A stretch of 64,000 nt of DNA from Erodium maritimum (GCA_963921825.1 OY997594.1:13955001-14019000); one strand, 5' to 3'; shown: positions 42,330 through 53,979, numbered from the stretch's first letter. Made by a program: numbers and translations. The notes: a model not told the origin generated them from the sequence alone.

Positions 42330-43493
42330 TCATTGCTCTTGTCTGGAAGCTCTAGCCGGATCTCGAGCACTGGCGACTACACCACAACCCGTTGTTGTAG
42401 CAGTCATCGTGCACCCTGCAAGCGAAGGACAAGTTCTCCCTCGTGCCACAGGTCTCGAATCCGGCACCTCTCTACATTCCTGTTCTAGGGTTCCAGCTTC
42501 TCTCCGCCGCGCCTTACCCTGGCGTAGGTTATGCCCAGCGTTGCTTCCTCGTCTTGGGAGCGTCTCTCCCCTGGCCCATCCTCGCCAATCTCGTTTGGTG
42601 GCTTGGCTGAGGTTTGGTCTCCAACCATGCTCCCTCGTCGGGCGGGGCGGGCATCGGGCTATCATCGGGACCAGCCAACTAGGTCGTCGCTTCCTCCACG
42701 TCGGGGATTCGCACGAGGGCGTTTTTGGCCTCCACGCACTGAGATCCTCTTCCGGCCGCCACGATGATTGGCCTACGACCTTGTTCTGGGTTCCTTCCCT
42801 CGGCGCCTGATCCATGACCTTGTTCTGGGTCCTTTCTCTCGGCATCCACGATGGCTGAATCATGACCACGCTCTGAGTCCGGTGTTGTTTGGGGGAGGTG
42901 GGCCTCCCACTTGGCCTCCTTCTCCGAGTCCCCAAACTTGGTTTGAGGCTTAAGGCCTGGGTCTGGAGTGGCCTCGGGCGTCGTTTTGACGGTCAACGGG
43001 ATTGAATGGTGGAGTTCGAGTGTTGGAGAAACCGACGGAAGAATAATGGGGTGACCGACGAGTTACTCGGGCGAGGGCTGGGAAACAGCTCCGCCGCCAC
43101 GCATGAGTCAACAGACTGGTCTCATGGACAAGAAGGAGTCTCTGAGGGTGCCTTGTCAACCCTTATCCCCTACCGATCACAGGTTCGGGTTTATCAACGA
43201 AGTATAGCGTCGCCCTCGGGAGACCCAACAATATTAAGACCCCCCTTGAGCAGTGTTCGTCAGCGGGTTTTAGTTTTATTGCCTTTCAGTTTCTCGTTAG
43301 TAGATTTGGTTGTCTATTTCTTTACTGTTCTAGTTCATTATCTTTGGTTGTCAGTTTTAGGTCGCTTTTATGGCATCTCAACACAACGTCCTAGACGTTA
43401 CTGTAGTTACAGGGTTATTATGTTTGTCCCGGTGTGGCTTACAAGCTTGTACTGACTCTTTTAAATGAATGAAAGTTGCACTTACTAAAAAAA
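42330..43493 (+). mobile_element. Plus-strand retroposon with poly(A) tail
   Basis: GC-rich LINE-like sequence that ends AAGTTGCACTTACT followed by a seven-A run at about 43487-43493. The 42330-42996 ORFs occur on both strands and overlap, so none is called. The 3' end resembles the tails of the other LINE copies (AAATTGCAACTTTCGCTC type). TSDs were not found. Confidence 0.45.
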
Positions 43494-43985
43494 GACATGA
43501 TTGCAAAAAAAAAGTTATTTCAAGATTTAACGTTAAAGACAGTGTTAGAGTGTGAAGTGAAAAAAAAACATTATTACCTCTACATTTAATGATATGGATT
43601 AGTGGTTCACACAACCTTATCCACGTAACTTAAAAAGTCAGGTTAAGACATCCCCGAATTTGAGCTTTTGGGATTCTAGGCAGAAATTACGTATACAGGT
43701 TTATAATTATATCAACTTACGTTGTGTAATTAACTCGACGTCGAAGTAAAAGCCCTACCTTCCCGTCTATCTCCTTATGAGCTATATTAAAGCTTTTTTC
43801 TATTAGGATTCCTTTCGAGTCGTTAACCACCGTATTGTTGCCCCCCTTTCGCTACCACTGACGTGTCTCCCGATTTTGTTTGGGTCCCCCTCTGTAATTT
43901 CGATGGTTGGCGTTTGACTCACCTCAGCATCAATTGACCTCCCCGTTTCGGAGCCCCTCGACCTCCTAGTATCAAATCATTTCTC
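43494..43985. other. Spacer, nothing recognised
   Basis: AT-rich with one A-run (43560s). No motifs were seen. Confidence 0.35.
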
Positions 43986-43989
43986 TTGA

Positions 43990-44898
43990 TCAACCAGCGG
44001 GACCCGACCTACCCGCAAATCCGTCGACCGAGGCCTGAGAAATACAAATCCGTGAGTGGTGGATCAGTTTTGGGTCTTAAATTTTTTGATCCACAGTCAT
44101 TTGGGTGGATCGCGGATCCAGACTCATGGATCCGCGGATCATCCGATCCGCCCGCAACCCATTATTTCCTAGCCCATGTCATCTTTCAGCCCAAACTTTT
44201 TAGCCCATGTCATCTTTCAGCCCAAACTTTTTATTCCATGTCATCTAAACCCTGAACTCTTTTTATCCCAAACTTGTTTCAAACTAAATAACTAAACCTA
44301 AATCACATATCTCATATCCTCAACGAATTTAAGCAACCACACTCGTCTCTTTTTCTCTTTAAAATTTCAACATACTTTCTTCACCTCCAATAAAATCAAG
44401 TGTTAGCAGCCAGATGATTGGTCCATTTCCGCAACGTACCTCACAACAGACCGATCTCTTGCAACCTCATCTCCGGCATACCTCTGTGATGCCACCGCCC
44501 CAAGTCCTCGTCTCTGGCATATCTCAACAACACGGTTGTTCTCCTATAGCTTCGTCTCTGACATACCGCAATAACGTTGTTAGAGTGGTTATCAATAGAG
44601 GTATTGAGAGTTAATGTGGGTTTGGAGGCTAGGCTTTGAAGGAGATTGAGATGATTGGTCTGTTAAAAAAGATTTTTGGAGGTGAGGAATGAAAGATAAG
44701 AACGAGATCTGATTTTTGTTTTAAGTGATTCGGATATCTCGGGTCCAGATCCGATCCGCCCGAAATCTGTACGGGTGGATCCAAGCTTTAAAATCGAATT
44801 CGATGAGTGGGTGCAAAATATTCCAAATCCGATCGGCATATGAGCGGGCGGACTGAAATTGATGTTGGTCGGGTCGGGTATCCGCTCATGCACACCCC
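43990..44898. mobile_element. hAT-like element remnant, right end preserved
   Basis: The right end read inverted starts TAGGGGTGTGCATGAGCGGA, then GGGTCGGG-type words, as in the subterminal regions of many plant hAT elements. The left part (44040-44160) is dense in GGATCC(G/A)(C/A)GGATC-type repeats that mirror those near 44730-44790. The exact left terminus is not visible. A 31-bp tandem repeat lies inside. No transposase is present. Confidence 0.45.
44170..44262 (+). repeat. 31-bp tandem repeat, three units
   Basis: TAGCCCATGTCATCTTTCAG.. occurs at 44170 and 44201, almost identical, with a third diverged unit at 44232. It lies inside the hAT-like remnant. Confidence 0.8.
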
Positions 44899-45051
44899 TA
44901 CCCGTCGTCTCTGAAGCCGCCACCGACGCGTCCATCTCCTGGCCTCCACCGACGCACCCTCCTCGACCCCTCTCTCGGTTCTAGATCATGCTAATCGAGT
45001 GAGTCTTTTTATTTTATTTTATCTGAATTCGTCTTTATAGGGTCAATGAGA

Positions 45052-45340
45052 GTGAGCGGAGATTCAGAGACTTTTTCTAAGAAGGAACCTTGATTCACGT
45101 ATATCCTCCCAATAAAACTATCGAGTTCATGTTCGGTCGCATCTCACATGATAAATGCAGCGTTTAGGCAATACCTTGTGTAGTACTCGTCACGTTCGTT
45201 CTTTCTGTGAGCAGAGATTTAAGGACTTTTCCTACGAGGGATCCTGATTCACGTAACCCAAAATAACTGAAAGATTCAAGTTCGGTCGCACCTCACAGAG
45301 CCAGATGCAACGTTCATGCAACACCTTGAGCAGTACCCCT
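45052..45340 (+). repeat. Diverged direct duplication, 155-bp period
   Basis: The units start GTGAGCGGAGATTCAGAGAC (45052) and GTGAGCAGAGATTTAAGGAC (45207). They share GATTCACGTA, TTCGGTCGCA and CTCACA blocks in order. They are roughly 75-80 percent alike by eye. No coding potential was seen. Confidence 0.7.
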
Positions 45341-46126
45341 CAATCCTGTTTTCCAACCCACACCTTCATGTCTGTTTATATGACGATTTCTATATCGCTT
45401 ATATATTTTAAGTCATTCGAAAACTCTTTATTTGTACTGACTTCCGTTTTAAAATCTCCATCCAATAAGTCAAAAAAAAAAACTAGACGTTGAAAAGGTG
45501 CATACCCTTACATTTTCTCAATTACGATTTTACCATCTAGCAACTCCTCACGTGCACCCCTCCTCTGGCGTTCACCACCTTTCTCTCGCGTGCGGTGGGG
45601 TACCCCACGCGCCTCTGCTCTCCTTCGCCGTTACGACAATGCGGTAACACCGTCAGTTAACGTGGACGGCCGGCCCAACTCCTGCAGATCCAATCGATTT
45701 TAGCTACGCAAGAGCATAGGGGCAAGTCCGTAAATACAAACGGGATGGGAGAATACGGGAGAGAGAGCAGAGCAGAGCACGTGATGTGAAGAGGAAACGG
45801 TGGCGTGTGTGTGTTTTTCTCGTGACGGCGTCACGTGGGTTAAGGGAGCGGGACCCACGAATTCCCAAAGGCAAAATTTATGGGTGAATTTTGATGACGT
45901 GTCGGAATCACGTGTTGAATACTTGTGGTGCCTCCTACGTGGGAGCCACTTCACCTGTCTCATTCAACTTGGCCAAATACGAATATAAATATAAATATGA
46001 CGGTCCAATTATTTTTATAATATTCGCCAAGGAGGCATGAATCAATCTCCAACATTTTCCGTGCCATGAAGAAGAGATTTGCAAATTAGTATCATAATTC
46101 GAATGAAATGGAAAATGATAATAATA
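45341..46126. other. Spacer with several ACGTG words, no gene
   Basis: TCACGTG or CACGTG words occur near 45550, 45778, 45831 and 45908. The stretch looks promoter-like, but no ORF with features follows on either strand. Confidence 0.35.
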
Positions 46127-46136
46127 TTGGAATCAC

Positions 46137-47020
46137 ACTTTTTTTGAAACGGGAAAGAAGTAGTATTACGATATCATTGTGCTTACAATTTGGGACCTAA
46201 CAGTCCCGGATATCAGTTTTTGTCCCGATCGGCCGTGGCCCATCGGACACACATGGTTCCATGCAAATAGTCCGCTTTCATTCGCGGATCCGAACTTAGG
46301 AATTCTTCGATCCAACGTTACAAAAAAATAATAAACCAAATGCCTAAACTTATTGAGCCACATGATTATTCGAACTAAAGCAGCGAAACCTACTGGAGAA
46401 TTTGTCTTTAGTGCAGAATTCCCGAGATCTCCCTGCTGTAAAAGCTTGGTCGGGGTTGAGAGTCCCGAATCCGGATGCCGTTGAAATAGGCCCCAGCCGA
46501 CCGTCCCTCCTCCCGGATCCCAGATCCACCGAGGGGCGGACCCATGCCGGCGAATGGTGACCCTAGGACGATATGCCGCTGCAGATGGGATACGACACGT
46601 GAAGCCCGTAATCCAATGAACGGCAGGGGGGCCACGGTGGCCACTGGCTCGAAGGCGGGACCGGTCGGCGATGCAGGAACGGTAGCGCGAGTCGAGGGGG
46701 GGACCGTGGAGCAGCTTGAACGATGGGCAGCGACCTGTGGGGGTAGACCGGCTGCAAAACAAGACAAAGAAAGAAAAATAAAACCGGCTCCGATCAATAG
46801 AATCGCGACGGTAGAGTGGAACCTCATGGAGGTTGTGTGGAGAGCTTTGGAAGCAGGGACTTCGATTGGACCCTGGAGGGTAGTGGAGAGCTTTGGATCA
46901 GGGGCTTCAAAGGTGGAAAATGGTGGCTGCCATGGAGGAGGGGGTGGGGGAAGGGGCTGCGCGCATAGAGAGTTAGGGTTCTCTCTGCGCAGCCGCGAAT
47001 ATGAAAATCTCTTACGTGGT
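46137..47020 (-). mobile_element. 884-bp retroposon with TSD and poly(A) tail
   Basis: The minus-strand tail is TTTCCCGTTTC followed by seven A, the same tail as the element ending at 58556. TTGGAATCAC flanks both sides (46127-46136 and 47021-47030), and the next bases are also similar. The 5' end opens with a GC-rich leader followed by AACCCTAAC. It is compact and carries one ORF with a signal-peptide-like start (46827-46408). It may be a short LINE-mobilised element or a retrocopy of an unknown transcript. Confidence 0.65.
46408..46827 (-). CDS. Hypothetical secreted-type protein inside the 884-bp retroposon
   Basis: A 139-aa frame starts MRFHSTVAILLIGAGFIFLS at 46827, continues LSCFAAG and then becomes proline/alanine-rich. 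Residues 1-27 have the basic-hydrophobic-small pattern of a cleavable signal peptide. The rest has no motif I recognise; short proline-glycine blocks (MGPPLGGSG, residues about 97-105) and basic residues occur before the end. The ATG is about 190 bp from the retroposon 5' end and the stop is about 270 bp from the tail, an mRNA-like layout. A caution is that the CT-rich TTTTGCAG that ends the hydrophobic stretch also looks like an intron 3' end, and an overlapping frame (46762-46166) is longer. Real expression is uncertain. Confidence 0.3.
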   Translation of the reverse strand: MRFHSTVAILLIGAGFIFLSLSCFAAGLPPQVAAHRSSCSTVPPSTRATVPASPTGPAFEPVATVAPLPFIGLRASRVVSHLQRHIVLGSPFAGMGPPLGGSGIREEGRSAGAYFNGIRIRDSQPRPSFYSREISGILH

Positions 47021-47030
47021 TTGGAATCAC

Positions 47031-47400
47031 TCTTTAATTACACGACCATAATAGAAAAATCCAAATATGTTACATTCAGAAGAAAAAAAAAAGTGATTCT
47101 ATATGAAACTGTAAATTTTAGGATTTTTTAGGGACGAAAGGTTCACTTTCGTTATCTTAAGTTTCAACTACAAGTAAGTATATTAGGAGAAAGTCTTTGA
47201 CTACGAAATAGAAAAGAGTTATTATACTGTATAGAGCCGAAGAAGGTCTTTTTATAAAAATAAACTCTAAGATAAAAAAAATATAGTACAACCGGTGTTA
47301 GAAGTGTCATAAAGACGTACTGAAAATAAAACTAAGCTATGACGAAACCAATGATTGCTGCTCAAGGTGTAGCCTTCATGCTCTATTCACTGTATTAAAT
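47031..47400. other. AT-rich spacer, nothing recognised
   Basis: Lies between the 884-bp retroposon and the 3' side of LINE ORF1 copy C. No ORF or repeat was noted. Confidence 0.35.
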
Positions 47401-48165
47401 CGAACCTGCGATCATTGATTTCAAGAGGAGGAAGAGCTCTGTTCAGGGACCCCTCCCAAGGCTAGCCCCGAGAGCATTGAATCCCTTTCATTCCTACATG
47501 CGGGCATGTTTGCCCGCCCTGTCCTGATTGTCCCAGGGTTCCCTAGTGGACTCTCTCTTAACTCCGCTGGTTCTTGCTCCAACACCAAACCCAGTTCCTG
47601 CTCCAAGTCCAGTTCTATCTATGTGCCCAAGCAGGAACGAGGAGTCAGATTTCCCGCTATTCGAGGGCCGACCGATTACCAAGTTTTTCTAACAATGATC
47701 GGACGAGCGGGTCGCACCGTTAGGTGAAGTAGCCAAGGATACTATCGGGCCCCTGCCTCCAAACAAGGGGGCCTTATGTGTAGAAGTCGAGGATATCAAT
47801 TTGCGAGACGCCTGATCATCCCAATCTATTGCATATACTCTGGTTTGGCGGTCCTTTTGGAATTCCACCATCGAGGAGTCGAACTAGAGAGTACCCACCA
47901 CCTCTCGGTCGCACTCAGTCACCACGTGACATATCATACCATAATTATAACAAAACACGTGTAGTTTTGTATAAGTAAGAGTGACACGAACTGAGTCTTG
48001 AAATTCCCGAAAGAGAAGTAGGAGCTGTCTGCGGAGGGGGCGCTCCACAAGATGCCAGAAGCGAACCTTTACTGATCCTCCCCAACATGTACCCTATTGA
48101 TCGCACGGGAAGTGGACACCAAGCCCTAGCGTTGCACCGATCATTTCTCCCATGATTTTGGTACA

Positions 48166-49601
48166 TGATGTGGACATAAAAAACATCTGTTTTTGATGTC
48201 ATGAGCCCACATTTATGTTCTTTTTAACCCCGAGTTAATATAAAATGATGCATTTTACTCTCATTTTGTGTAATTGGTCTTACTTCAGAGTTCACTAAGC
48301 AATTGGAGCAAAAAAGGGTCGAAACGGAGCAAAATTGGAAGCTGGGCAGAAGTGTTAGAAAGGTGCACCAGTTATTTGCACGGGAGCAAAGAAGCAGTGT
48401 ACTTTTTCACCGCTAGTTGCACGGCGTGCAACCTGGTGGTGCATCCAGAACAGAGGCAAAATAATCTGCACCGGAAAGTTGCACGCCATGCAAATAACCG
48501 GTGCAACTTAAGATGCACCGTGAAATGCACGACGTGCATGCGACGATGCAAACGTCAAAAACACGATTTCCAGCTGCGTTTCACGTTTTTAATCAGATTT
48601 AATTCAACATATAAAAGGGACTTTAGGTCAGATTAAGGGGATCACGAAATTGAGGAGAGAAAACACACTTTGAAAGAACTTTAGGAGATTTGGAGAGAAA
48701 GATTGAAGATCAAACAAGAGTTCTAACAACACTTTCGAAGGTTCTTCGTAGTTTTGATTATACTTTGATATTTGTATTACTTTTTTAGTCAATATGATTA
48801 TCATTGTTCTTATCATTGCTATGAGTTTGTATTTCGTTGTTATGAACTAAATACTCATTGATCTAGAGCTAGGGGAACAATGTGATGAAATGAATTAACG
48901 TATTCTGGTTATATATTTGTGAAACTAGTATTAGGATATTATTTATCTAATTCCGTTCGTAATGCTTTGTCGCCTTGATCACGTGATAATTGATTCAATC
49001 GTGTTAACAAACAATTGAGAAATGAGGTTAATAGGAGGAAATGAGAATTCGATAGCTTGGGTTTTAATCTAAGCCAAAACACGGTTAGACTGACACGAGT
49101 GCAATAACCATAGGAGTAAAACCCGAAAGTTAGAGGAATTCATAGATTGTAACGATATATACTGCTCCACACCTAGATTAGAGATAATGAGGTGGACTGA
49201 GTATGTTAGGGTCCTAATACGATCGAGAGATGGTTAAGACTATACTTAGAGAATTCCCGTTGCCCTTGGAATAGTATTAGTTGTAAATGTGTATCGGATC
49301 CCATTAAGTTATTCATCACATTCGAACCCCATTAATGTCCTAGATCGCTTTTTATCTTTGATTTACAATCTCGCTGTGATTTTGTGCTATGTTTACGGAT
49401 CATTTATTCTCAGCATTTATATGAAATTACATTTCACAAAACAAAACCTTATTATAAGAATAACTTGACCATCGAATTAATTAACTAAAGTTCTTGCTAA
49501 ATTGCTCCCTTGGGTACGATATCTCAGACTTAAACCTCGAATTCTACTTGACGATCGGTACGTTTGTCGTGCCATTCTGAGAGTACATTCTCAGAGTGTC
49601 A
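48166..49601 (+). mobile_element. Solo LTR Y1 in LINE copy C
   Basis: It starts TGATGTGGACATAAA and ends GAGTGTCA. GTACA (48161-48165) and GTACG (49602-49606) are the target duplication with one mismatch. A TATAAAAGGG box at about 48611 fits an LTR promoter read on the plus strand. The sequence matches 51968-53362 in inverse orientation. No internal region is present. Confidence 0.8.
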
Positions 49602-50118
49602 GTACGGACCAAAGGAGGGAGGCCACGGGCATGCACCCATAGTTCGATCATATCCAAAGTAGGGGTCTCTCTAGCCACCGGGTTCAGGTCACCAAGTAGT
49701 AGTGGTCTCCTATCGAAGCACCACAGTTCGTTATCTTGAACTCATGCTCGTGATTTCTCAGTCTCGAAGTAAAACCCGAAGATACCGGTCTGATGTCCTT
49801 GATCAGTAGTCCCTCAGTAGATTTTCCCCATGCCTTGGTGATGATCCAAAGGAGAACCTCCTTCCGGGGCGGCTTGGACGTCTACAACTTACCCATCATG
49901 GCAAATTGTTGCCTAGCCATAATTGATGGGCTCACCGGAGTGTACAGTACCATCACCATGATCTCCTCCTCTTCCTCCAAAGAGAAATCCAAGAGGCCAT
50001 CCTGGAGGTTGAGCAGTTGGGAGTTCAGAGATGCCGAAGAGGGAGGCGCCACCGAGGTTAAGCCGACTTCCTTAGGTCTGAAAGTTCTGCGACAGTGAGT
50101 CATCCCTGGTGGTGGCGT

Positions 50119-51813
50119 TGTTGGGTCTCGAGGTATGGTTGGAGATGAACCAACTCGCAGCGGAAAATCAATGAAAACCAAGAGACGATTAAACCATGAA
50201 ACAACTAACAAAGAATGGATTCACAAGAGAAAAATTCAGCACTATTTCTTACCAAAACAAGAACACCGGTTAACGAATGATTGGCTTGAGTCTCCAAGAC
50301 GCCTACGTATCCACATGGGAATTAAAGCCACGTAGTTCTTCTCTTTGAGGACTCAAGAACACAAAAATGGAGGTGGGAACTTGCCAAACCCGAAATTGCA
50401 AGGGAAGGGGGAGAGAAGTTGTGTTTCCTATTCTTGTCTTGTGTTTGTTATGTTGAAAAAAGATGACTTAAACATAACAAAACCCATACTTGTCCAACTA
50501 AAGGCATGAGACAAGTATGGTGTCAAGTAAGGTGTAAATAGGACAAAATATGGCTAGACAAGATTGGGTTAGGTGGTGAATCACCAACACCTTAATCCTT
50601 GTCTTCCTTACTTAGTACTAATTAATCAAGACTTGATTAATTAGTTCCATGGGCCTTGGTTGCATGGGCCTTTCATGGGCCTTTCATGGGCCTCTTGGAA
50701 CATGGCCCGTGGCCATTTCCAACGAGGTCTCGTGATTCGCTCATCGCCTCCAAGCCTTCCATACCGGAAATGTCCAACATTATCCGAAGCGATCAATCCC
50801 AAGACTCCAAGCCTTGTCATGATCCGTAAAGTCTTATTCACTTATGGGCACATGACTCAAAACCCAGTTTTGATCATGTCCCGAGACAACTCCCTTTTGG
50901 CCATTCTCCATAAATGTGTCAATGAGTTTCATCCTCCGGTGTGACCCTTAGGTTTATGCATGTCAATAGATCAACGTAAAATCCCATTTTACTTGATCCT
51001 ATTTAAGTGGAAACTAACGAGACTTTAGTATTGCCTGACACTGCATAACGAATCGACCCTGTCGATTCTAACCTTTCCGTCATACCTGTCATTATCCTTT
51101 TATCTCCGATATCCTGATTGAGATAAGACATAGAGCCGTCATCCTTATTATTCTCAATCACCGTTCCTTGATATGTGAGATGACTAAAGATATGATACCC
51201 AGTATCATGTGCATGACCATGCTATTCTTTCAGTCACTCTCGATCAAGCGGCCGAGAACCGATATCTTTCCCATACCTCAATATGAGGGATAAATCCCTT
51301 AGCCGCCTTTCGTGTCATTCATGTAGCCCGTCCCCAAGCCAATCCTGACCGTTATGGAAGCCCTGTTACGGACAACGTTAGACTCAGGTCAAACTCAGTT
51401 GTTGACTACATAGAGATCACAAAGACTCCTTGGTCTAAGGATACATGACAAGCTACGACACTGAATATGTTCATGACTTAATCTATGGCACATATTAAGG
51501 GCGGGTCGTCCAATATCATGTCCCACATGATATCTATGATCAGACTCCGGAATCCCATTCCAATGACTAACAGAACGTAAGCCATAAAGAGCCATCTTTC
51601 ATACTAGTCGCTTCTAGTGAAGCTTTGTTGACTAGGGACCCATCTAGTGTGATCTATCTCGATCTATGGTTCTATTCGCATGGTGGGCATAGATCAGAGC
51701 ACACATCGATATATTACTCCAACACATAAGTAATATAAAGCCGCTTTAATTTTATTGCTAACGATGATATATACATTTGGACATTTAGGATTGAACTACG
51801 GGCACTAAGACTA
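50119..51813 (-). mobile_element. Solo LTR X2 in LINE copy C
   Basis: It starts TGTTGGGTCTCGAGG (plus orientation) and runs to CACTAAGACTA, where the final bases seen in copy X1 are missing. It retains about 160 bp (around 51135-51290) lost from X1. A clean target duplication is not visible, so the right end has probably decayed. It matches 31800-33331 in inverse orientation. Confidence 0.75.
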
Positions 51814-51967
51814 GGAATCACAGGGACACGAGCGGCGTTGGGAGCTCCGACCCCCTCACAGAGAGCAGCCACCTCCTCCCATCCTGGCTCCGGCCTCCCA
51901 TGTTCAGACAAGGGGGCTTTTCCTTTAAGAGATCTCGGACCGGTGGGGGAACTGGGTTGGTGGCGGG

Positions 51968-53362
51968 TGACGCCTTGAGAATTAACTCACAAAAAGGGCG
52001 CGACAAGCGCACCGGTCGTCAAGTAGTATTTCGGTTCAAGTCCAATTATCGTACCCAAGGGATCAATAAAACAACCACTCGATTTAAAATCCGTTAGCTA
52101 ATCTGTTTTCTGAAAGGATTAGTTTTAGTTTTGAAATGCAAGTAAAAGAAAGTGAAATCAAGTACGAGGCAAAAATGTCAGGTGTTGTGAAATTTAGAAA
52201 GAAAAGTGATCTAGAACTTTAACATGGTTACAATATGACTAATAATTCGTAGGCATTCATATTTACATGTGCAACCAATGTTGGTTTAAAAGCAACATAA
52301 ATTCTCTCAACTAGTCCTAAACATCTCTCGATCGAATTAGGATCCTATTATAATCTAACCGCCTGGTTATTTCGAATGTAGGTGTGGAGAGACATAAAGC
52401 ATTAAAATTCGTGAATTCCTCTAGCTTTCGGGGTTGTAATCCTATAGCTACTGCACTCGTGTTAACCTAACTCTATTAGAGACTAGATTTAAACTCGAGT
52501 TGCATAATCCTTAGTCCTTTTAGCAAATCTCATCTCTCGATTGTTCAAATGCTAAAATCTAAACATCTATCAAGTGATCAAGTTGACAAAGCATTCAATT
52601 TAAATCATGCAAACAATAACCTAAACACAATTTGCACAGAGTAAATACGAAAGCATTGAATTATTTCATCATATTGTTTCCCCTAGCCGTAGATCAATGA
52701 AAATTTAGCTCATGAAGATGAAGGAAGAACAAAAAGAAGAATAACAAGAGAAAAATATATTTGAAAGGTAACGTTGATACAAAATACCAATTAATGATGG
52801 ATGGTCAATGGTTTTGCTTCAATCTTTTTTCCTAAGCACTTCTCTCTCACCAAAACTCAAACCCTAACTCTCAGTCTCTCTGAAATTATGCCCAATACAA
52901 GTACTTATTCTCCGAATTCGTGCTCTTCTATATATAGGACTTCAAGACCATTTTTTCTTCTAAAATTTGGATTTGGATTAGGAGAATTTTCTTTTTTAAG
53001 TAGAAAACACGCCTCAAAGTCGGAAATTTTCTCTTGGTCCTAATAGATGTCCGTAACAGTCTTAGGCCCTTGAAATTCTTTTAGATCTCCGAGTTCCCTC
53101 CGATTTGACATAAAGTATGAGTCAATCGAAGTTTGTATGAAGAAGTTATGCCCTTCACAAAATCAGCCAGCCTCCAAAACTCCTTCAACCGACTTTTCCT
53201 CCATTTTAGCCCATTTTTATTATCAAAGAACCTACAAAACACAATGAGAGACACAATACGAGTAACGAGAGAAAAGTGGATCGAATTATCTAACCTCGGG
53301 AATAAAAAGCTAAAAATTGTGGGCTAAAAAATCTAAAATTGATGCAATTTATGTCCACATCA
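51968..53362 (-). mobile_element. Solo LTR Y2 in LINE copy C, perfect TSD
   Basis: It is flanked by GCGGG at 51963-51967 and 53363-53367. In its own orientation it runs TGATGTGGACATAAATTG to CAAGGCGTCA, and a TATATATAG box lies near 52930. The copy at 48166-49601 is the same family in the opposite orientation. Confidence 0.85.
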
Positions 53363-53516
53363 GCGGGTACCGTCAAAAGCGGCGCAACGATGGGGAGAAA
53401 CGAGGCAACAACAATCTGAGCAGAGGTAATGATGGGGGAGTGGGTTCCACCGATGGTGGGAGAGCAGGGACATCACGTTGCTGGGAGCAGACGACGAGAC
53501 CTTCAAGTCGACAGTG

Positions 53517-53534
53517 GGGGGGGGGGGGGGGGGG
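53517..53534 (+). repeat. G-homopolymer run of about 18 bases
   Basis: A pure G tract in the ORF1 remains of LINE copy C. It translates as a proline run on the minus strand. A likely slippage and assembly-error spot. Confidence 0.85.
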
Positions 53535-53979
53535 AGTTGAATTCACCAAAACTCCAGCATTTCTTGTAGAGGAAGCTAGAGTTTGGTTCTTCAAAGGTCG
53601 ACCCTGTTGAGCTTTACTCAGAGGTTCAGACGTACTGGGGGAGAAGGCCACAATTATCGTAGTCGCAGGAGGAAGGAGAGACCGGGGCAACATAAGAATG
53701 CTTATGGTTTCTTCTACGCATTGGTTTAATGGGAGACCTCACGGACGACGAGGGGCGAGGTGGAGCCACATGTGGGAGAGACTGTACCAGGAATGACTAC
53801 GATGAGACAAGACCGGTGAGAGGGCTAGCGACAGTCAAGTCGACGATAGGGGTAGGAGACTCTATAGGTGGGGTAGTGTTTCCTCGGGAAGGAGGAGATC
53901 TCGACAATCGCGCGAGAGAGTTTTTAAATAAATTATAGAATTGATTATACGGTTTATACCAATAACAACTACCTTATAC

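Larger units (their letters stand above)
47400..53945 (-). pseudogene. LINE ORF1 copy C, in four pieces split by three solo LTRs
   Basis: Read on the minus strand the pieces are 53945-53368 (N-terminal start and proline-rich part), 51967-51814 (PPPVRDLLKEKPP, ending LCEGVGAPNA), 50118-49607 (acidic run, GKL-TSKPPRKE, IKDIRPV, LWVHARGLPPLVRT) and 48160-47400 (KIMGEMIGATLGLG, SVKVRFWHLVERPLRR, knuckle CYNYGMICHVVTEC). Together they follow the same order as copy B and as the FWHL-knuckle segment at 5.3-5.8 kb. The knuckle has Tyr in place of the second Cys, so it should not bind zinc. Many stops are present. The breaks coincide with LTR termini or their target duplications, which shows that the LINE was present first. 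Confidence 0.75.

Noticed and set aside
42330-42996. Overlapping ORFs of 130-200 aa on both strands
   Set aside because: GC-rich retroposon sequence with open frames on both strands; Arg/Pro/Ser-rich without any family motif.
50119-51813. 5-bp target duplication GGCGT for LTR X2
   Set aside because: GGCGT precedes the LTR at 50114-50118, but the next GGCGT lies about 20 bp beyond the last base shared with X1. The pair is not accepted as a TSD.
51714-51911. ORF joining LINE ORF1 text to SLSARSSILNVQMYISS
   Set aside because: It is a chance fusion across the LTR X2 border. The second half is repeated at 31.8-31.9 kb, where the LTR sits in a different context.
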